NCBI GenBank assembly: GCA_963975575.1
Contig: CAXBHL010000001.1
Coordinates: 496,001-560,000, forward strand
Origin: UBA6054 sp963975575
GTDB lineage: Bacteria > Planctomycetota > Phycisphaerae > Phycisphaerales > UBA1924
DNA: 64,000 nt
Reading direction: 5' to 3'
Part shown: positions 48,601-56,128 of the stretch, one piece after another
Position numbering within the stretch: position 1 is the first letter of the stretch
How the letters are laid out: every line of letters starts with the position of its first letter
Translations under genes and position numbers: made by a program
Notes under the pieces: generated by a model
What the model saw: only the letters and a program-made list of their open reading frames with translations
Database searches by the model: none
What the model was told of the DNA's origin: nothing

Positions 48601-50988
48601 GCGGAACAACGCCGCCCGCCGGGCGACCACCAGCCGATCGGTCCCCGGCAGGCCCAGCGTCCGCGTCACCCGCACCGCCAGCCCCATCCCCCGCACCGCC
48701 GCCGCCCGCCCGGCGGCCGAGGCGACCCGCATCGTCCGCGTCCACCGCCACGACCGGGTCGATCGGATCCACGCCAGCTCGTCCCGCAGATTCTCGCTCT
48801 CGGCCGAGGCCCCCCGAAGGCTCGCGTTCGCGGTGTCGGCCTCTTGGCGCAGCGATTCGATCGTCCCCGCGTCGCGAGCCCGCGCCTCCGCAGCGGCGGC
48901 CGCGCCCTGGCGTGTCCGCTCCTCGACCCGCGCCGCATGGATCTCGGCCGTCTTCTGCGCGTCCAGCGCGGCGTCCCGCCCCGCGAGCGCCTCCGCGGTG
49001 GTCCGCCGCAGCGTGGCGATCTCGTTCCGCGTGGCCGCGAGGCTCGCCTGCGCGGCCGCGGCCTTCTCCCGCGCCCCCATCAGTTCTTCGCGCACCCGGT
49101 CCAGCTCGGCCGACGCCCGCTGGTAGTCCACCTGCGCCGACGCCGCATCCCGGATCGCCGCGTCGCGTTCGGCCTCCGCGGCCGCCCGCTCGGCCAGCAG
49201 ACGCCCGCGGTCCTCCGCCAGCTTCTCGCGTTCGGCCGCGGTCTGCGTCGCGGTCGCCCGCAACCGCTCGCACTCCGACCGCAGCCGCTCGGCCCGGCCA
49301 GAGGCGTCCTCCGCCCGGGACTCGGCCTGCCTGGCGCGCCCGTCCAGCGAGGCCATCTCGGTCTCGAGCCGCGCGCAGGTCTCGCTCAGGTGGACCGTCC
49401 GGCCGATCGTGAACCGCCCATCCGTCAACACCTGATCGCCCGGCCAGCTCACCCGCCCGTCCGAGCACACCGCCAGCAGATAGGTCGCCCCCTCGCCCGC
49501 CGGCCCCCGCTCGTACGAACGCCCGTCCCGGGTCCGGACCAGCTCCGTCCGGCCGCGTGCCTGCCGCGCGATGAGCGACCCGGACACCAGCCGCTGGGCG
49601 TAGAACGCCGTGTTCGTAAACCGCTTGCCCAGCAGCGCCTCGAACTCCTCGGCGGTCAGTTCTTTCTTGTGGAACGGGTTGCGCTCCTGCCCGGACAGGT
49701 ACACCGACTTGTCCGGCGTCGAGCACACGAACACCCCGCCGGGGCGGAGCACGCGGCGCACCTCCCGCATGAACTGGGCGTGGTCCTCGATGTGCTCGAT
49801 GGTCTCGAAGGAAACCACGACATCGAACGAGTCCTTCTTGGCTGGGATCTTCTCGCACGAACCGACCGCGAAGCGCAGGCCCTCGCGCCCGTAGGTCCGC
49901 TCCGCGTGCCCGACCGTCGCCTCGTCGATGTCCACCCCGACGACGTCCGAGGCGACCTGCGCCAGCATGGCCGAGCCGTACCCCTCCCCGCACGCGATGT
50001 CGAGCACCCGCTTGCCGGCGCACAGCCCCGACGCGAACACGTACCGCGACACGTGCTCGGTCTCGATCTCGCCGACGATCCCCGGCACGAACCGCTCGCC
50101 GGTAAAACCCATCTCCTCCGCCGGGCTCACCCGGCGCAGCGTCCGCTCCCGCACCGCCGCGCTCTCGCGCGTCACCTCCCGGTACGCCCGATCGAGCGCG
50201 GCCCCGTCCGGCTTTCTGTCCGCCGCCAGCTCCAGCATGGCCTCGAGCACCGACCCGGTCGTCCGATCCAACCCCGCACCCTCCGACGCGTGGTGGTGAC
50301 GCAAGCGCCCGTCGAGAAACGCCGAGATCCCCGCCGCGCCGCCCGCGATGTCCAGGCCGAGCCCAAGCGCCCCCTCGATCCGCGCGAGTTGCCCCCGCCA
50401 GTCCGACAGCAGCGCGTCGTACGAGACCACCACCCGGGGCAGGGAACGCGTCGAACGCTCTGCATCCAGCGTGTACTCCCGCCAGAGCCGCAGCGACTTC
50501 TCCCGCGGGAACCCGTCCCGCGCCGCCAGCGAGGCGGCCACCTCGTCCGGGTGACGCACCGCGATCACGCACACCAACCGGCGCCCCAGGGCGTCCGCCA
50601 CCCGCTCCCACAGCGGCACAAGGCGCGAGGCACGCGGGTCCTTCACCGCCATCACCGGCGCGTCGCCGAACTGCTCGCGCACCAGGCCCGCCAGCTCGCC
50701 GACCCACGCCCCGTTTTCCGAGTCGCCGGCCGGCATCGGGCCGTCCCAGCTCGTCCCGAGTTGTTCCAGGATCCGGTCGTGCGCCCGCACCACGGGCGCC
50801 GGCTCCCAGAACCCGCGTTCGTTGCTCCCGGCCACCGCCGGCAGGGGTGTCCGCGGCATCCCGGCCCCGCACAGGCCGAGCACACGCGTCAGCGCGGACG
50901 TCCCGCTCCGACCCATCCCCAGCACCAGCAACAGCGTGCCGTCCCGCCGGGGGCGCTCGAGAACCTGTCCTGCGCCGGGCCCGCTCAT
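45649..50988 (-). CDS. giant multidomain polysaccharide enzyme: sulfotransferase, methyltransferase, coiled coil, WbsX and GT4
   Basis: A 1779-residue protein. By DNA position the parts are: residues about 15-280, sulfotransferase-like P-loop domain with LGMGRSGTSALTRVLGLCG and VKDPRASRL; about 300-490, SAM methyltransferase with VLDIACGEGYGSAML and a VVGVDIDEAT acidic loop; about 530-750, a long Ala/Glu/Arg coiled coil; about 800-875, two copies of an FDxxYxxxNPDVxxxGxxPxxHF motif; about 925-1275, a WbsX/GH99-like domain (FYLPQFHPIPENDAWWGKGF, FVNAWNEWAEGTVLEP); about 1380-1779, a GT4 glycosyltransferase (HRKGTDLFVGAA, SREDPFPMVNLEAMRAG). No signal peptide or membrane helix. It overlaps wzt by four bases. 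The length and domain order are exceptional; a role in building and end-modifying the exported glycan is inferred. Confidence 0.88.
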   Translation of the reverse strand: MSGPGAGQVLERPRRDGTLLLVLGMGRSGTSALTRVLGLCGAGMPRTPLPAVAGSNERGFWEPAPVVRAHDRILEQLGTSWDGPMPAGDSENGAWVGELAGLVREQFGDAPVMAVKDPRASRLVPLWERVADALGRRLVCVIAVRHPDEVAASLAARDGFPREKSLRLWREYTLDAERSTRSLPRVVVSYDALLSDWRGQLARIEGALGLGLDIAGGAAGISAFLDGRLRHHHASEGAGLDRTTGSVLEAMLELAADRKPDGAALDRAYREVTRESAAVRERTLRRVSPAEEMGFTGERFVPGIVGEIETEHVSRYVFASGLCAGKRVLDIACGEGYGSAMLAQVASDVVGVDIDEATVGHAERTYGREGLRFAVGSCEKIPAKKDSFDVVVSFETIEHIEDHAQFMREVRRVLRPGGVFVCSTPDKSVYLSGQERNPFHKKELTAEEFEALLGKRFTNTAFYAQRLVSGSLIARQARGRTELVRTRDGRSYERGPAGEGATYLLAVCSDGRVSWPGDQVLTDGRFTIGRTVHLSETCARLETEMASLDGRARQAESRAEDASGRAERLRSECERLRATATQTAAEREKLAEDRGRLLAERAAAEAERDAAIRDAASAQVDYQRASAELDRVREELMGAREKAAAAQASLAATRNEIATLRRTTAEALAGRDAALDAQKTAEIHAARVEERTRQGAAAAAEARARDAGTIESLRQEADTANASLRGASAESENLRDELAWIRSTRSWRWTRTMRVASAAGRAAAVRGMGLAVRVTRTLGLPGTDRLVVARRAALFRGSRLFDAGYYLRTNPDVAATGVDPAWHFAARGGIEGRRPSAGFDPAWYVESNPDVGAAGVHPFEHFITRGLMEGRTGVPAGDLAPPASGKDIAQADSVRASDRTSDERPAEIRVNEQGAVPAVAVDPRRLANTKVLAFYLPQFHPIPENDAWWGKGFTEWTNVTRGRPMFPGHAQPVLPGELGFYDLRLPEVRERQAELARGAGIHGFCYHHYWFNGRRVLERPLEDVLVSGTPDLPFCVCWANENWTRRWDGLEQEILLRQQHTLASDRRFILDLMPYLEDERYVRVDGKPVVLVYRADLMVDAADTAAVWRDECRRAGVGDVHLCAVQFRTTDPGPLGFDAAVEFPPHHFPAPEITGRMTGMDPRFGGTVFDYPAGVREMLERPRKADYRLYRGVMPSWDNTARRMEQAIIHKGATPDLYAAWLASAINQAQPDDGIRENLVFVNAWNEWAEGTVLEPRKDLGDAYLRATARVLGGAMAGSTGGDGDGRAPEITTDAEDAGPDISAEQAGPAPVGPSVEDRIKRMVRTTPALNAFLNRHPAIKNRAAGLVRRAAPDADRSAETPLPPSASRVRWRGRGGAATPAGERGPRLLVVSHDAALAGAQLIVLENLRHWAGAGVDCRVLLIGSGELEPAFASVCPVACCADMPGVPCARAVRAVLEDLERSGWRPDAAFCNTVASSEAAEALHRAGVPVLSAVYELPTSIDDALGGRKTIERVMRSSRRVMVASAFVRDRLCDAYGIAPERLEPVHTGVLGRAAGDRGPARQRIRAELGVAEDTVVVLGCGSVHHRKGTDLFVGAAARAAAELSGNDARRVVFAWVGDDQSGPTFRNWCRHDIERAGLQEMVRLVGKRADPSEWFAGADVFALTSREDPFPMVNLEAMRAGLAVVAFADAGGATEVLTRDRGVVVPYADAAAMGTAVAALVRDPEARDRFGRRASAFAADGLAWDGYMARIGRLLASCSDRFGSAAGVAVPEHAGS

Positions 50989-52448
50989 GCCTTGCTCACC
51001 TCGTGCTCGGCCGGCTCCAGCGTCACCAGCTCCACCAGCCCGGGACCGTAGGGATCATCCGGCTCGTACACCCCCAGGTCCACGTGCCCCGCCGTCAGCG
51101 GTGCCCGCGCCGAATCCACGCGGAACATCGCCGCGTCGATGATACGGGCCAGGTAGCCCGACTCCGGGTCGTGCCCGCCGGCCACCCGCCCCATCAGGCC
51201 GCAGTTGAGAAAGTACGACCCCGTGGAGAGCGCCGCGCGGAACCGGAACCGCACGCGGATCCGCGTCCCCGCCCCGACCCGTTCCACCCCTCCAAAGCCG
51301 TCGGACGACCCCACCCCGTACAGCTCGACGCCGTTGACCGCCTTGAGCAGCATCCCGAACCGCACGGACTCGCACGCCGCGTCGAAGCGCACCTCGTAGC
51401 ACCAGTGATACACCGCGCCGCGGCGCAGCACGTTGACCGGATCGCCCCCCGGGGTCTCCAGCCACGACCGCTCGATGCTCGCCCCGTTGGAGTTGTACAC
51501 CACCGTGCTCTTCGGCCGCATCGCCGGCAGGTAGCTCTCCCCGTCCCGCAGCCCCGGTCCGGCGTCACGCTCCGCCGACGGGGCGGCGCGTGCGCCTTCG
51601 CCGCCTCCGCCTACAGGCCCGGCCGCCTCGCCGCGGTCCGCCCGCCGGATTTCCTCGCGGACCGAGGCCGCCGCCGACGGGGTCGCGTGGATCAGCTTCT
51701 GATACCACTGCGCGACGGGCTTGGCGTCCCCGGTGATCAGCCGCTCGCCCCCGTCGATGAGCACCGCCCGGTCGCACAGCTCGACCACCGCCCCCGGCGC
51801 GTGGGAAACAAACAGGATCGTCACGCCGGAGTCCTTCATCTCCCGAAGCCGCGCGAAGCATCGGCGCTGGAAGGCCGCGTCCCCCACGCTGAGGATCTCG
51901 TCGAGCACCAGGATCGACGCGTCCACGTGGACGGCCACGGCGAACGCCAGCCGCGCCCGCATGCCGCTCGAGTACACCCGCACGGGCTGATCCAGAAACG
52001 GACCGATGTCGGCGAACGCCACGATCCGATCGAACCGCTCGCGCACCTCGTCCGTCGTCAACCCCAGGATCGACGCGCACAGGTGCACGTTCTCCCGCCC
52101 CGTAAACTCCGGGTTGAAGCCCGACCCCAGCTCCAGCAGCGGCGACACCCGGCCCGAGCGTTCCACCGACCCCTCCGTCGCCCGAAGCGTCCCGCAGATC
52201 AGTTGCAGCAGCGTGCTCTTGCCCGCCCCGTTGCGTCCCAGCACCCCCAGCGTCTCGCCCGGCGCGATCGTCAGGTCCACCCCACGCACCGCCCAGAACT
52301 CCGTGTGCCGGACCCCCATGCCCAGCATCTCGAGCAGCCGGTCGTGCGGCCGGCGGTACATCCGGTACGCCTTGCCCAGCCCGCGGCACACCACCGCCGG
52401 CCCGGAGCCGCCCGCACGAACCACCCCCACGCGGGCCTCAGACGACAT
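50985..52448 (-). CDS. wzt: ABC transporter ATP-binding protein with C-terminal glycan-binding-type domain (Wzt)
   Basis: A 487-residue ATPase for polysaccharide export. Residues about 20-250 are the nucleotide-binding domain: Walker A GRNGAGKSTLL, signature VYSSGMRARLAFAVAV (SSGM variant), Walker B ASILVLDEILSVGD and the switch His in LFVSHAPG. A linker (about 265-300) leads to a C-terminal beta-rich domain (about 310-487) with FGMLLKAVNGVELYG and STGSYFLNCGLM, the layout of Wzt C-domains that recognise the terminal modification of O-antigen. It overlaps wzm by 11 bases and the giant gene by four, so the operon is tightly coupled. Confidence 0.92.
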   Translation of the reverse strand: MSSEARVGVVRAGGSGPAVVCRGLGKAYRMYRRPHDRLLEMLGMGVRHTEFWAVRGVDLTIAPGETLGVLGRNGAGKSTLLQLICGTLRATEGSVERSGRVSPLLELGSGFNPEFTGRENVHLCASILGLTTDEVRERFDRIVAFADIGPFLDQPVRVYSSGMRARLAFAVAVHVDASILVLDEILSVGDAAFQRRCFARLREMKDSGVTILFVSHAPGAVVELCDRAVLIDGGERLITGDAKPVAQWYQKLIHATPSAAASVREEIRRADRGEAAGPVGGGGEGARAAPSAERDAGPGLRDGESYLPAMRPKSTVVYNSNGASIERSWLETPGGDPVNVLRRGAVYHWCYEVRFDAACESVRFGMLLKAVNGVELYGVGSSDGFGGVERVGAGTRIRVRFRFRAALSTGSYFLNCGLMGRVAGGHDPESGYLARIIDAAMFRVDSARAPLTAGHVDLGVYEPDDPYGPGLVELVTLEPAEHEVSKA

Positions 52449-53325
52449 CGCCGAACCCCTCCCGAAGTCGCCGGAACACCGCCAGCCCGCCCCAGGCGCA
52501 CACCAGCCCGACGCCCAGCAATACCGCGAACCGGACCGGATCGAACGACGCCGGCGTGAACGCCAGCCCCCGGGCCGTGTCGATGGTCGCCGCCACCGGG
52601 TTCCACGCGATGACCCACCGCCACGCCTCCGGCACGATCCCGATCGGATAAAACACGGCGCTCATGAACATCAGGATCGTCGCCACCGTGGCCGCCACGG
52701 GCGCCAGGTCGGTCAGGTACGCGCCCAGCGCGCACAGCAGCCAGCCGGCCCCCAGCCCCATCAGCACCAGGGGCGCCGCCGACAGCGGCACGAAGACCAC
52801 CGTCCAGGACGGCGGGCCCGCCAGCGCCCAGCCCAGCAACAGGAACACCACGAACGCCGCGCCCGCGTCGAACAGCGCCGAGCACATCCGGACCGGCACC
52901 AGCACCTCGACCGGGAACACCATCTTGGTCACGAACGACCGGTGCTGCCGCAGCAGCGCCGGCGACTCGATCAACATCCGAGCGAGCACCTGGAACACGA
53001 TCAGCCCGAGAAACAGCCGGGCCGCGAACGCCCCCGTCCCGGAGTCTTCCCCCCAGCGGGCCCGCAGCACCCCGGCGAATACCAGCGTGTACACGCCCAG
53101 CATCACCAGCGGCGTCAGCACCGCCCAGCCCATCCCCAGCACCGATCCCCGGTAGCGGGCCTCGACCTCCCGCCGCGCCAGCCGCCAGATCAGGCCGCGC
53201 TGGGACGCGATCGCCCGCCATGGTCCGAGAACTCGGTCCACCAGCCCGCCGGCGCCCGCCCGGGCGGAGACGCCGGAGGCGGGTCGGGGTGGAACGGTCG
53301 CGGGTTGGCCCTGGATCGCGGACAT
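52438..53325 (-). CDS. wzm: polysaccharide ABC transporter permease (Wzm)
   Basis: A 295-residue ABC-2 type membrane protein. The cytosolic start LIWRLARREVEARYRGSVLGMGWAVLTPLVMLGVYTLVF is characteristic of Wzm/TagG. About six membrane segments follow, including FVVFLLLGWALAG and VLMGLGAGWLLCALGAYL, and the family's FYPIGIVPEAWRWVIAWNPV near the C-terminus. It pairs with wzt to export a lipid-linked glycan. The start lies 13 bases after a TAGACT box and is divergent from rmlA. Confidence 0.92.
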   Translation of the reverse strand: MSAIQGQPATVPPRPASGVSARAGAGGLVDRVLGPWRAIASQRGLIWRLARREVEARYRGSVLGMGWAVLTPLVMLGVYTLVFAGVLRARWGEDSGTGAFAARLFLGLIVFQVLARMLIESPALLRQHRSFVTKMVFPVEVLVPVRMCSALFDAGAAFVVFLLLGWALAGPPSWTVVFVPLSAAPLVLMGLGAGWLLCALGAYLTDLAPVAATVATILMFMSAVFYPIGIVPEAWRWVIAWNPVAATIDTARGLAFTPASFDPVRFAVLLGVGLVCAWGGLAVFRRLREGFGDVV

Positions 53326-53338
53326 GCGTACTCGGCAA

Positions 53339-53344
53339 AGTCTA
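53339..53344 (-). promoter_or_regulatory. -10-like TAGACT for the wzm operon
   Basis: On the minus strand TAGACT ends 13 bases before the wzm ATG. Transcripts would have a leader of about six bases. Confidence 0.45.
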
Positions 53345-53372
53345 GCGACCCCGTCCGCCGATCACCCCCGTG

Positions 53373-53378
53373 TATAGT
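53373..53378 (+). promoter_or_regulatory. -10 TATAGT for rmlA
   Basis: TATAGT lies 52 bases before the rmlA ATG. The leader contains GGGAG six bases before the start, so rmlA is translated conventionally. Confidence 0.5.
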
Positions 53379-53430
53379 CCCATCCCGCCCATTGTTCGGG
53401 CCGGGGGCACGCAACACCCGGGAGCCTTCC

Positions 53431-54165
53431 ATGAAGGGCATCATCCTCGCCGGCGGCCTGGGCACACGCCTGCGCCCCATGACGCTGGTCACCAACAAGC
53501 ACCTCCTCCCCGTCTACGACCGGCCCATGGTGTATTACCCCATCGGAACCCTCGTCAACGCCGGCATCACCGAGGTCCTCGTCGTCACGGGAGGCGAGCA
53601 CGCCGGCGACTTCTTCAAACTCCTCCGCAACGGCAAGGACGTCGGCCTCAAGCACCTCGAGTACGCCTACCAGGAGGGCGAGGGCGGCATCGCCGACGCC
53701 CTCAAACTGGCCGAGGACTTCGCCGACGGCGGCAAGATCTGCGTCATCCTCGGCGACAACATCATCGAGAACAACATCAACCAGGCCGTCGCCGATTTCC
53801 GCAAGCAGGAGAAAGGTGCCAAGGTCCTCCTCAAGCAGGTCGAGGACCCGCACCGCTTCGGCGTCGTTGAGTTCGCCGAGGACCGCAAGTCCATCAAGCG
53901 CATCATCGAGAAGCCCAAGGACCCGCCCTCCGACATGGCCGTCACCGGCTACTACATGTACGACGGACGCGTCTTCGATATCTGCAAGACCCTCAAGCCC
54001 TCCGGTCGCGGCGAGCTCGAGATCACCGACGTCAATAACGACTATCTCAACCGCGGCGAGCTGACCTGGTCCGAACTGACCGGCTGGTGGACCGACGCCG
54101 GCACCGTCCCCTCGCTCCTGCGTGCCACCAACCTTGTCGCCGAGACCGGCGCGAACAAGATGTAA
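53431..54165 (+). CDS. rmlA: glucose-1-phosphate thymidylyltransferase (short form)
   Basis: It makes dTDP-glucose, the precursor for rhamnose and other deoxysugars. The 244-residue protein begins MKGIILAGGLGTRLRPMT with the nucleotide loop, then PVYDRPMVYYPIGTLVNAGI, GGIADALKLAEDF, VILGDNI, HRFGVVEFAEDRK and IIEKPKDPPSD. ELEITDVNNDYL and TGWWTDAGTVPSLL are the RmlA C-terminal marks. It is about 45 residues shorter than E. coli RfbA and lacks the C-terminal extension, as in other short RmlA proteins. GGGAG stands six bases before the ATG. rmlB follows. Confidence 0.93.
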   Translation: MKGIILAGGLGTRLRPMTLVTNKHLLPVYDRPMVYYPIGTLVNAGITEVLVVTGGEHAGDFFKLLRNGKDVGLKHLEYAYQEGEGGIADALKLAEDFADGGKICVILGDNIIENNINQAVADFRKQEKGAKVLLKQVEDPHRFGVVEFAEDRKSIKRIIEKPKDPPSDMAVTGYYMYDGRVFDICKTLKPSGRGELEITDVNNDYLNRGELTWSELTGWWTDAGTVPSLLRATNLVAETGANKM

Positions 54166-54175
54166 CTTCTTGGAG

Positions 54176-54214
54176 CGGGGGGCTTCCAGCCCCCCGTTCG
54201 GGCACAGCCCGAAC
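54176..54214 (+). terminator. tandem perfect hairpins between rmlA and rmlB
   Basis: CGGGGGGCT-TCC-AGCCCCCCG (54176-54196) and GTTCGGGC-ACA-GCCCGAAC (54196-54214) are two back-to-back perfect stems of 9 and 8 bp that share one base. No T run follows the second. They could attenuate or protect transcript ends between rmlA and rmlB. A short direct repeat of CCGAAAGC-type units follows. Confidence 0.7.
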
Positions 54215-54252
54215 CCGAAAGCCGAAAGCCAAAGCCAACCCCGGAACCCCCC

Positions 54253-55278
54253 ATGCCCAACACCATCCTCATCACCGGCGGCTCCGGCTTCATCGGCTCC
54301 AACCTCGTCCGCTACATCCTCGACAACCGCGACGAGCACGTCATCAACCTCGACGCCCTCACCTACGCCGGCAATCCCGAGAACCTCGCCGACATCCAGA
54401 GCAACCCCCGCTACGAGTTCCTCCACGCCGACATCTGCGAGCCGGCCAAGTACCAGGACGCGATCAACCGCGCCGACTCCGTCCTGCACCTCGCCGCCGA
54501 GAGCCACGTCGACCGCTCCATCCACGACCCCTCCGCCTTCCTCAACACCAACATCATCGGCACGCAGCTCCTCCTCGACGCCTGGCGCAAGAAGGCCAAC
54601 CCCGGCCGCTTTGTCTACGTCTCCACCGACGAGGTCTACGGCACCCTCCCGCTCGAGCCCGCCAGCCTCAAGTTCACCGAGGAAACCCCGCTGGCCCCCA
54701 ACTCGCCCTACGCCGTCTCCAAGACCGGCGGCGACATGCTCGCCCGCGCCTACCACCACACCTACGGCCTCGACACCGTCATCACCCGCTGCTCCAACAA
54801 CTTCGGCCCCTACCAGTTCCCCGAGAAGGTCATCCCCCTCTTCGTCAACAACCTCATCGAGGGCAAACCCGTCCCGCTCTACGGCGACGGACGCAACGTC
54901 CGCGACTGGCTCCATGTCCTCGACCACGCCGAGGCCATCTGCGCCGTCCACGACAAGGGACGCACCGGCGAGGCCTACAACATCGGCGGCAACAACGAAC
55001 GCTCCAACCTCGAACTGACCGAGATGCTCCTCCACCTCTGCGGCCGCGACCACTCCTTCATCAAGCGCGTCCCCGACCGCCTCGGCCACGACCTCCGCTA
55101 CGCGATCGACGCGACCAGGATCAAGAACGAACTCGGCTGGCAGCCCACCCGCTCGGCCTGGCCCGACGCGCTCGAGGCAACCGTCAAGTGGTACCACGAC
55201 AACCGCACGTGGTGCGACCACGTCCGCTCGGGCGAATACCGCCGCTTCTACGAGCAGAACTACGGCGCCAACGCTTGA
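54253..55278 (+). CDS. rmlB: dTDP-glucose 4,6-dehydratase
   Basis: The second enzyme of deoxysugar synthesis, acting on dTDP-glucose. The 341-residue SDR protein has ILITGGSGFIGSNLVRYIL (GxxGxxG), NLDALTYAGNPENL, HLAAESHVDRSI, VSTDEVYG, the catalytic pair in SPYAVSKTGGDML (YxxxK) and RCSNNFGPYQFPEKVIP. The length is typical. It lies 87 bases after rmlA across a double hairpin. rmlC and rmlD are not in the window, so the final sugar could be rhamnose or another 6-deoxyhexose. Confidence 0.95.
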   Translation: MPNTILITGGSGFIGSNLVRYILDNRDEHVINLDALTYAGNPENLADIQSNPRYEFLHADICEPAKYQDAINRADSVLHLAAESHVDRSIHDPSAFLNTNIIGTQLLLDAWRKKANPGRFVYVSTDEVYGTLPLEPASLKFTEETPLAPNSPYAVSKTGGDMLARAYHHTYGLDTVITRCSNNFGPYQFPEKVIPLFVNNLIEGKPVPLYGDGRNVRDWLHVLDHAEAICAVHDKGRTGEAYNIGGNNERSNLELTEMLLHLCGRDHSFIKRVPDRLGHDLRYAIDATRIKNELGWQPTRSAWPDALEATVKWYHDNRTWCDHVRSGEYRRFYEQNYGANA

Positions 55279-55310
55279 CCCATCGCGGCGCACCCCGCCC
55301 CGCACCGGGG

Positions 55311-55316
55311 TAGACT
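55311..55316 (+). promoter_or_regulatory. -10-like TAGACT, near-leaderless spacing
   Basis: TAGACT ends 9 bases before the ATG at 55326. No Shine-Dalgarno precedes the start. Confidence 0.5.
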
Positions 55317-55325
55317 GCCCCGAAC

Positions 55326-55919
55326 ATGCGCCCGCCCACGCTCCCGACCCCGGTCTGCATCGCTCTCATCATCGTGGGGGCCGCGGTGCTGCTCGCGACG
55401 AGCGCCGCCTTCCTCCAGCTCTCCGGCCGCTTCCAGGCCGACGCCCACCGCCTGACCGTGCCGGACGTGGTGGAACTCGAGGTCGAGCCCGACGCCGCCA
55501 TCATCGTGCTGCGTGAACTCGCCGGCTCGCACATCACCGTCAACCGCCCCCTCCGGGACCTGCCCGACGATCTGGCCATCGTCGTGACCGACGCCGCCAC
55601 CGGAGAACCGATCGAGACGGAGCCGTCTACCTGGTGGTCCCGTCAGTCCGTCATCGGCCTCGAGCGGCACCGGCGCGGCATCGTCGCCTTCCGCTCGCCC
55701 GACCACGGACGCGTCCGAATCGACGTGCGCGGCACCTTCCCGAGCGAACAGGTTTTCGCCGTCAGCCCCTCCTTCCACACCTTCAGCGACCGCTGGGTCG
55801 TGCCGATGTCGGCCGCGGCCGGCGTCGGGGCCCTGCTCGTGATCGGCGGCCTCATCGCCTCGATCATCCGCGTCGCCCGCGCCCCCGGGCCGGGCCCGGG
55901 CCTGTCCGACCAGTTCTGA
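55326..55919 (+). CDS. uncharacterised two-helix membrane protein
   Basis: A 197-residue protein with an N-terminal helix (VCIALIIVGAAVLLATSAAFL), a soluble extracytoplasmic domain of about 120 residues, and a C-terminal helix (VVPMSAAAGVGALLVIGGLIASII). The domain begins AHRLTVPDVVELEVEPDAAIIVL and looks beta-rich. I do not recognise the family. It follows rmlB by 47 bases with its own predicted promoter. Confidence 0.65.
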   Translation: MRPPTLPTPVCIALIIVGAAVLLATSAAFLQLSGRFQADAHRLTVPDVVELEVEPDAAIIVLRELAGSHITVNRPLRDLPDDLAIVVTDAATGEPIETEPSTWWSRQSVIGLERHRRGIVAFRSPDHGRVRIDVRGTFPSEQVFAVSPSFHTFSDRWVVPMSAAAGVGALLVIGGLIASIIRVARAPGPGPGLSDQF

Positions 55920-55963
55920 CCCCGGCGGCCGTCCCGTCATCCAATCGCGTCGATCACGCCGTT

Positions 55964-56037
55964 TTGACAAAAACTGTCGCACAGCTTCAGAAAGACATTT
56001 TCCAGAAATTGTTGTCCAACAGCGTGAGTTTCTGGAA
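55964..56037 (+). promoter_or_regulatory. AT-rich control region with a 9-bp inverted repeat upstream of the PEP-CTERM protein
   Basis: This is the most AT-rich stretch of the window. TTGACA (55964-55969) is a perfect -35-like hexamer, but no clear -10 is found 16-18 bases later. TTCCAGAAA (56000-56008) and TTTCTGGAA (56029-56037) are perfect inverted copies separated by 20 bases, and TGTTG/CAACA is nested between them. It could be an operator, an RNA hairpin or both. Confidence 0.5.
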
Positions 56038-56128
56038 GTGCCATCGCTCTCCCCTTGTCAGGTCCGATCGCCGGGCCGACCACGCAAACCGGGCCGCACC
56101 ACGCCGCCCAACTCGATAGGGGAAAGCC

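Noticed and set aside
45661..51051. A 1796-codon open frame on the + strand opposite the giant gene
   Set aside because: Its product is a low-complexity Arg/Pro/His-rich sequence without domains, the usual mirror of a GC-rich gene; the minus-strand frame has clear domains throughout.
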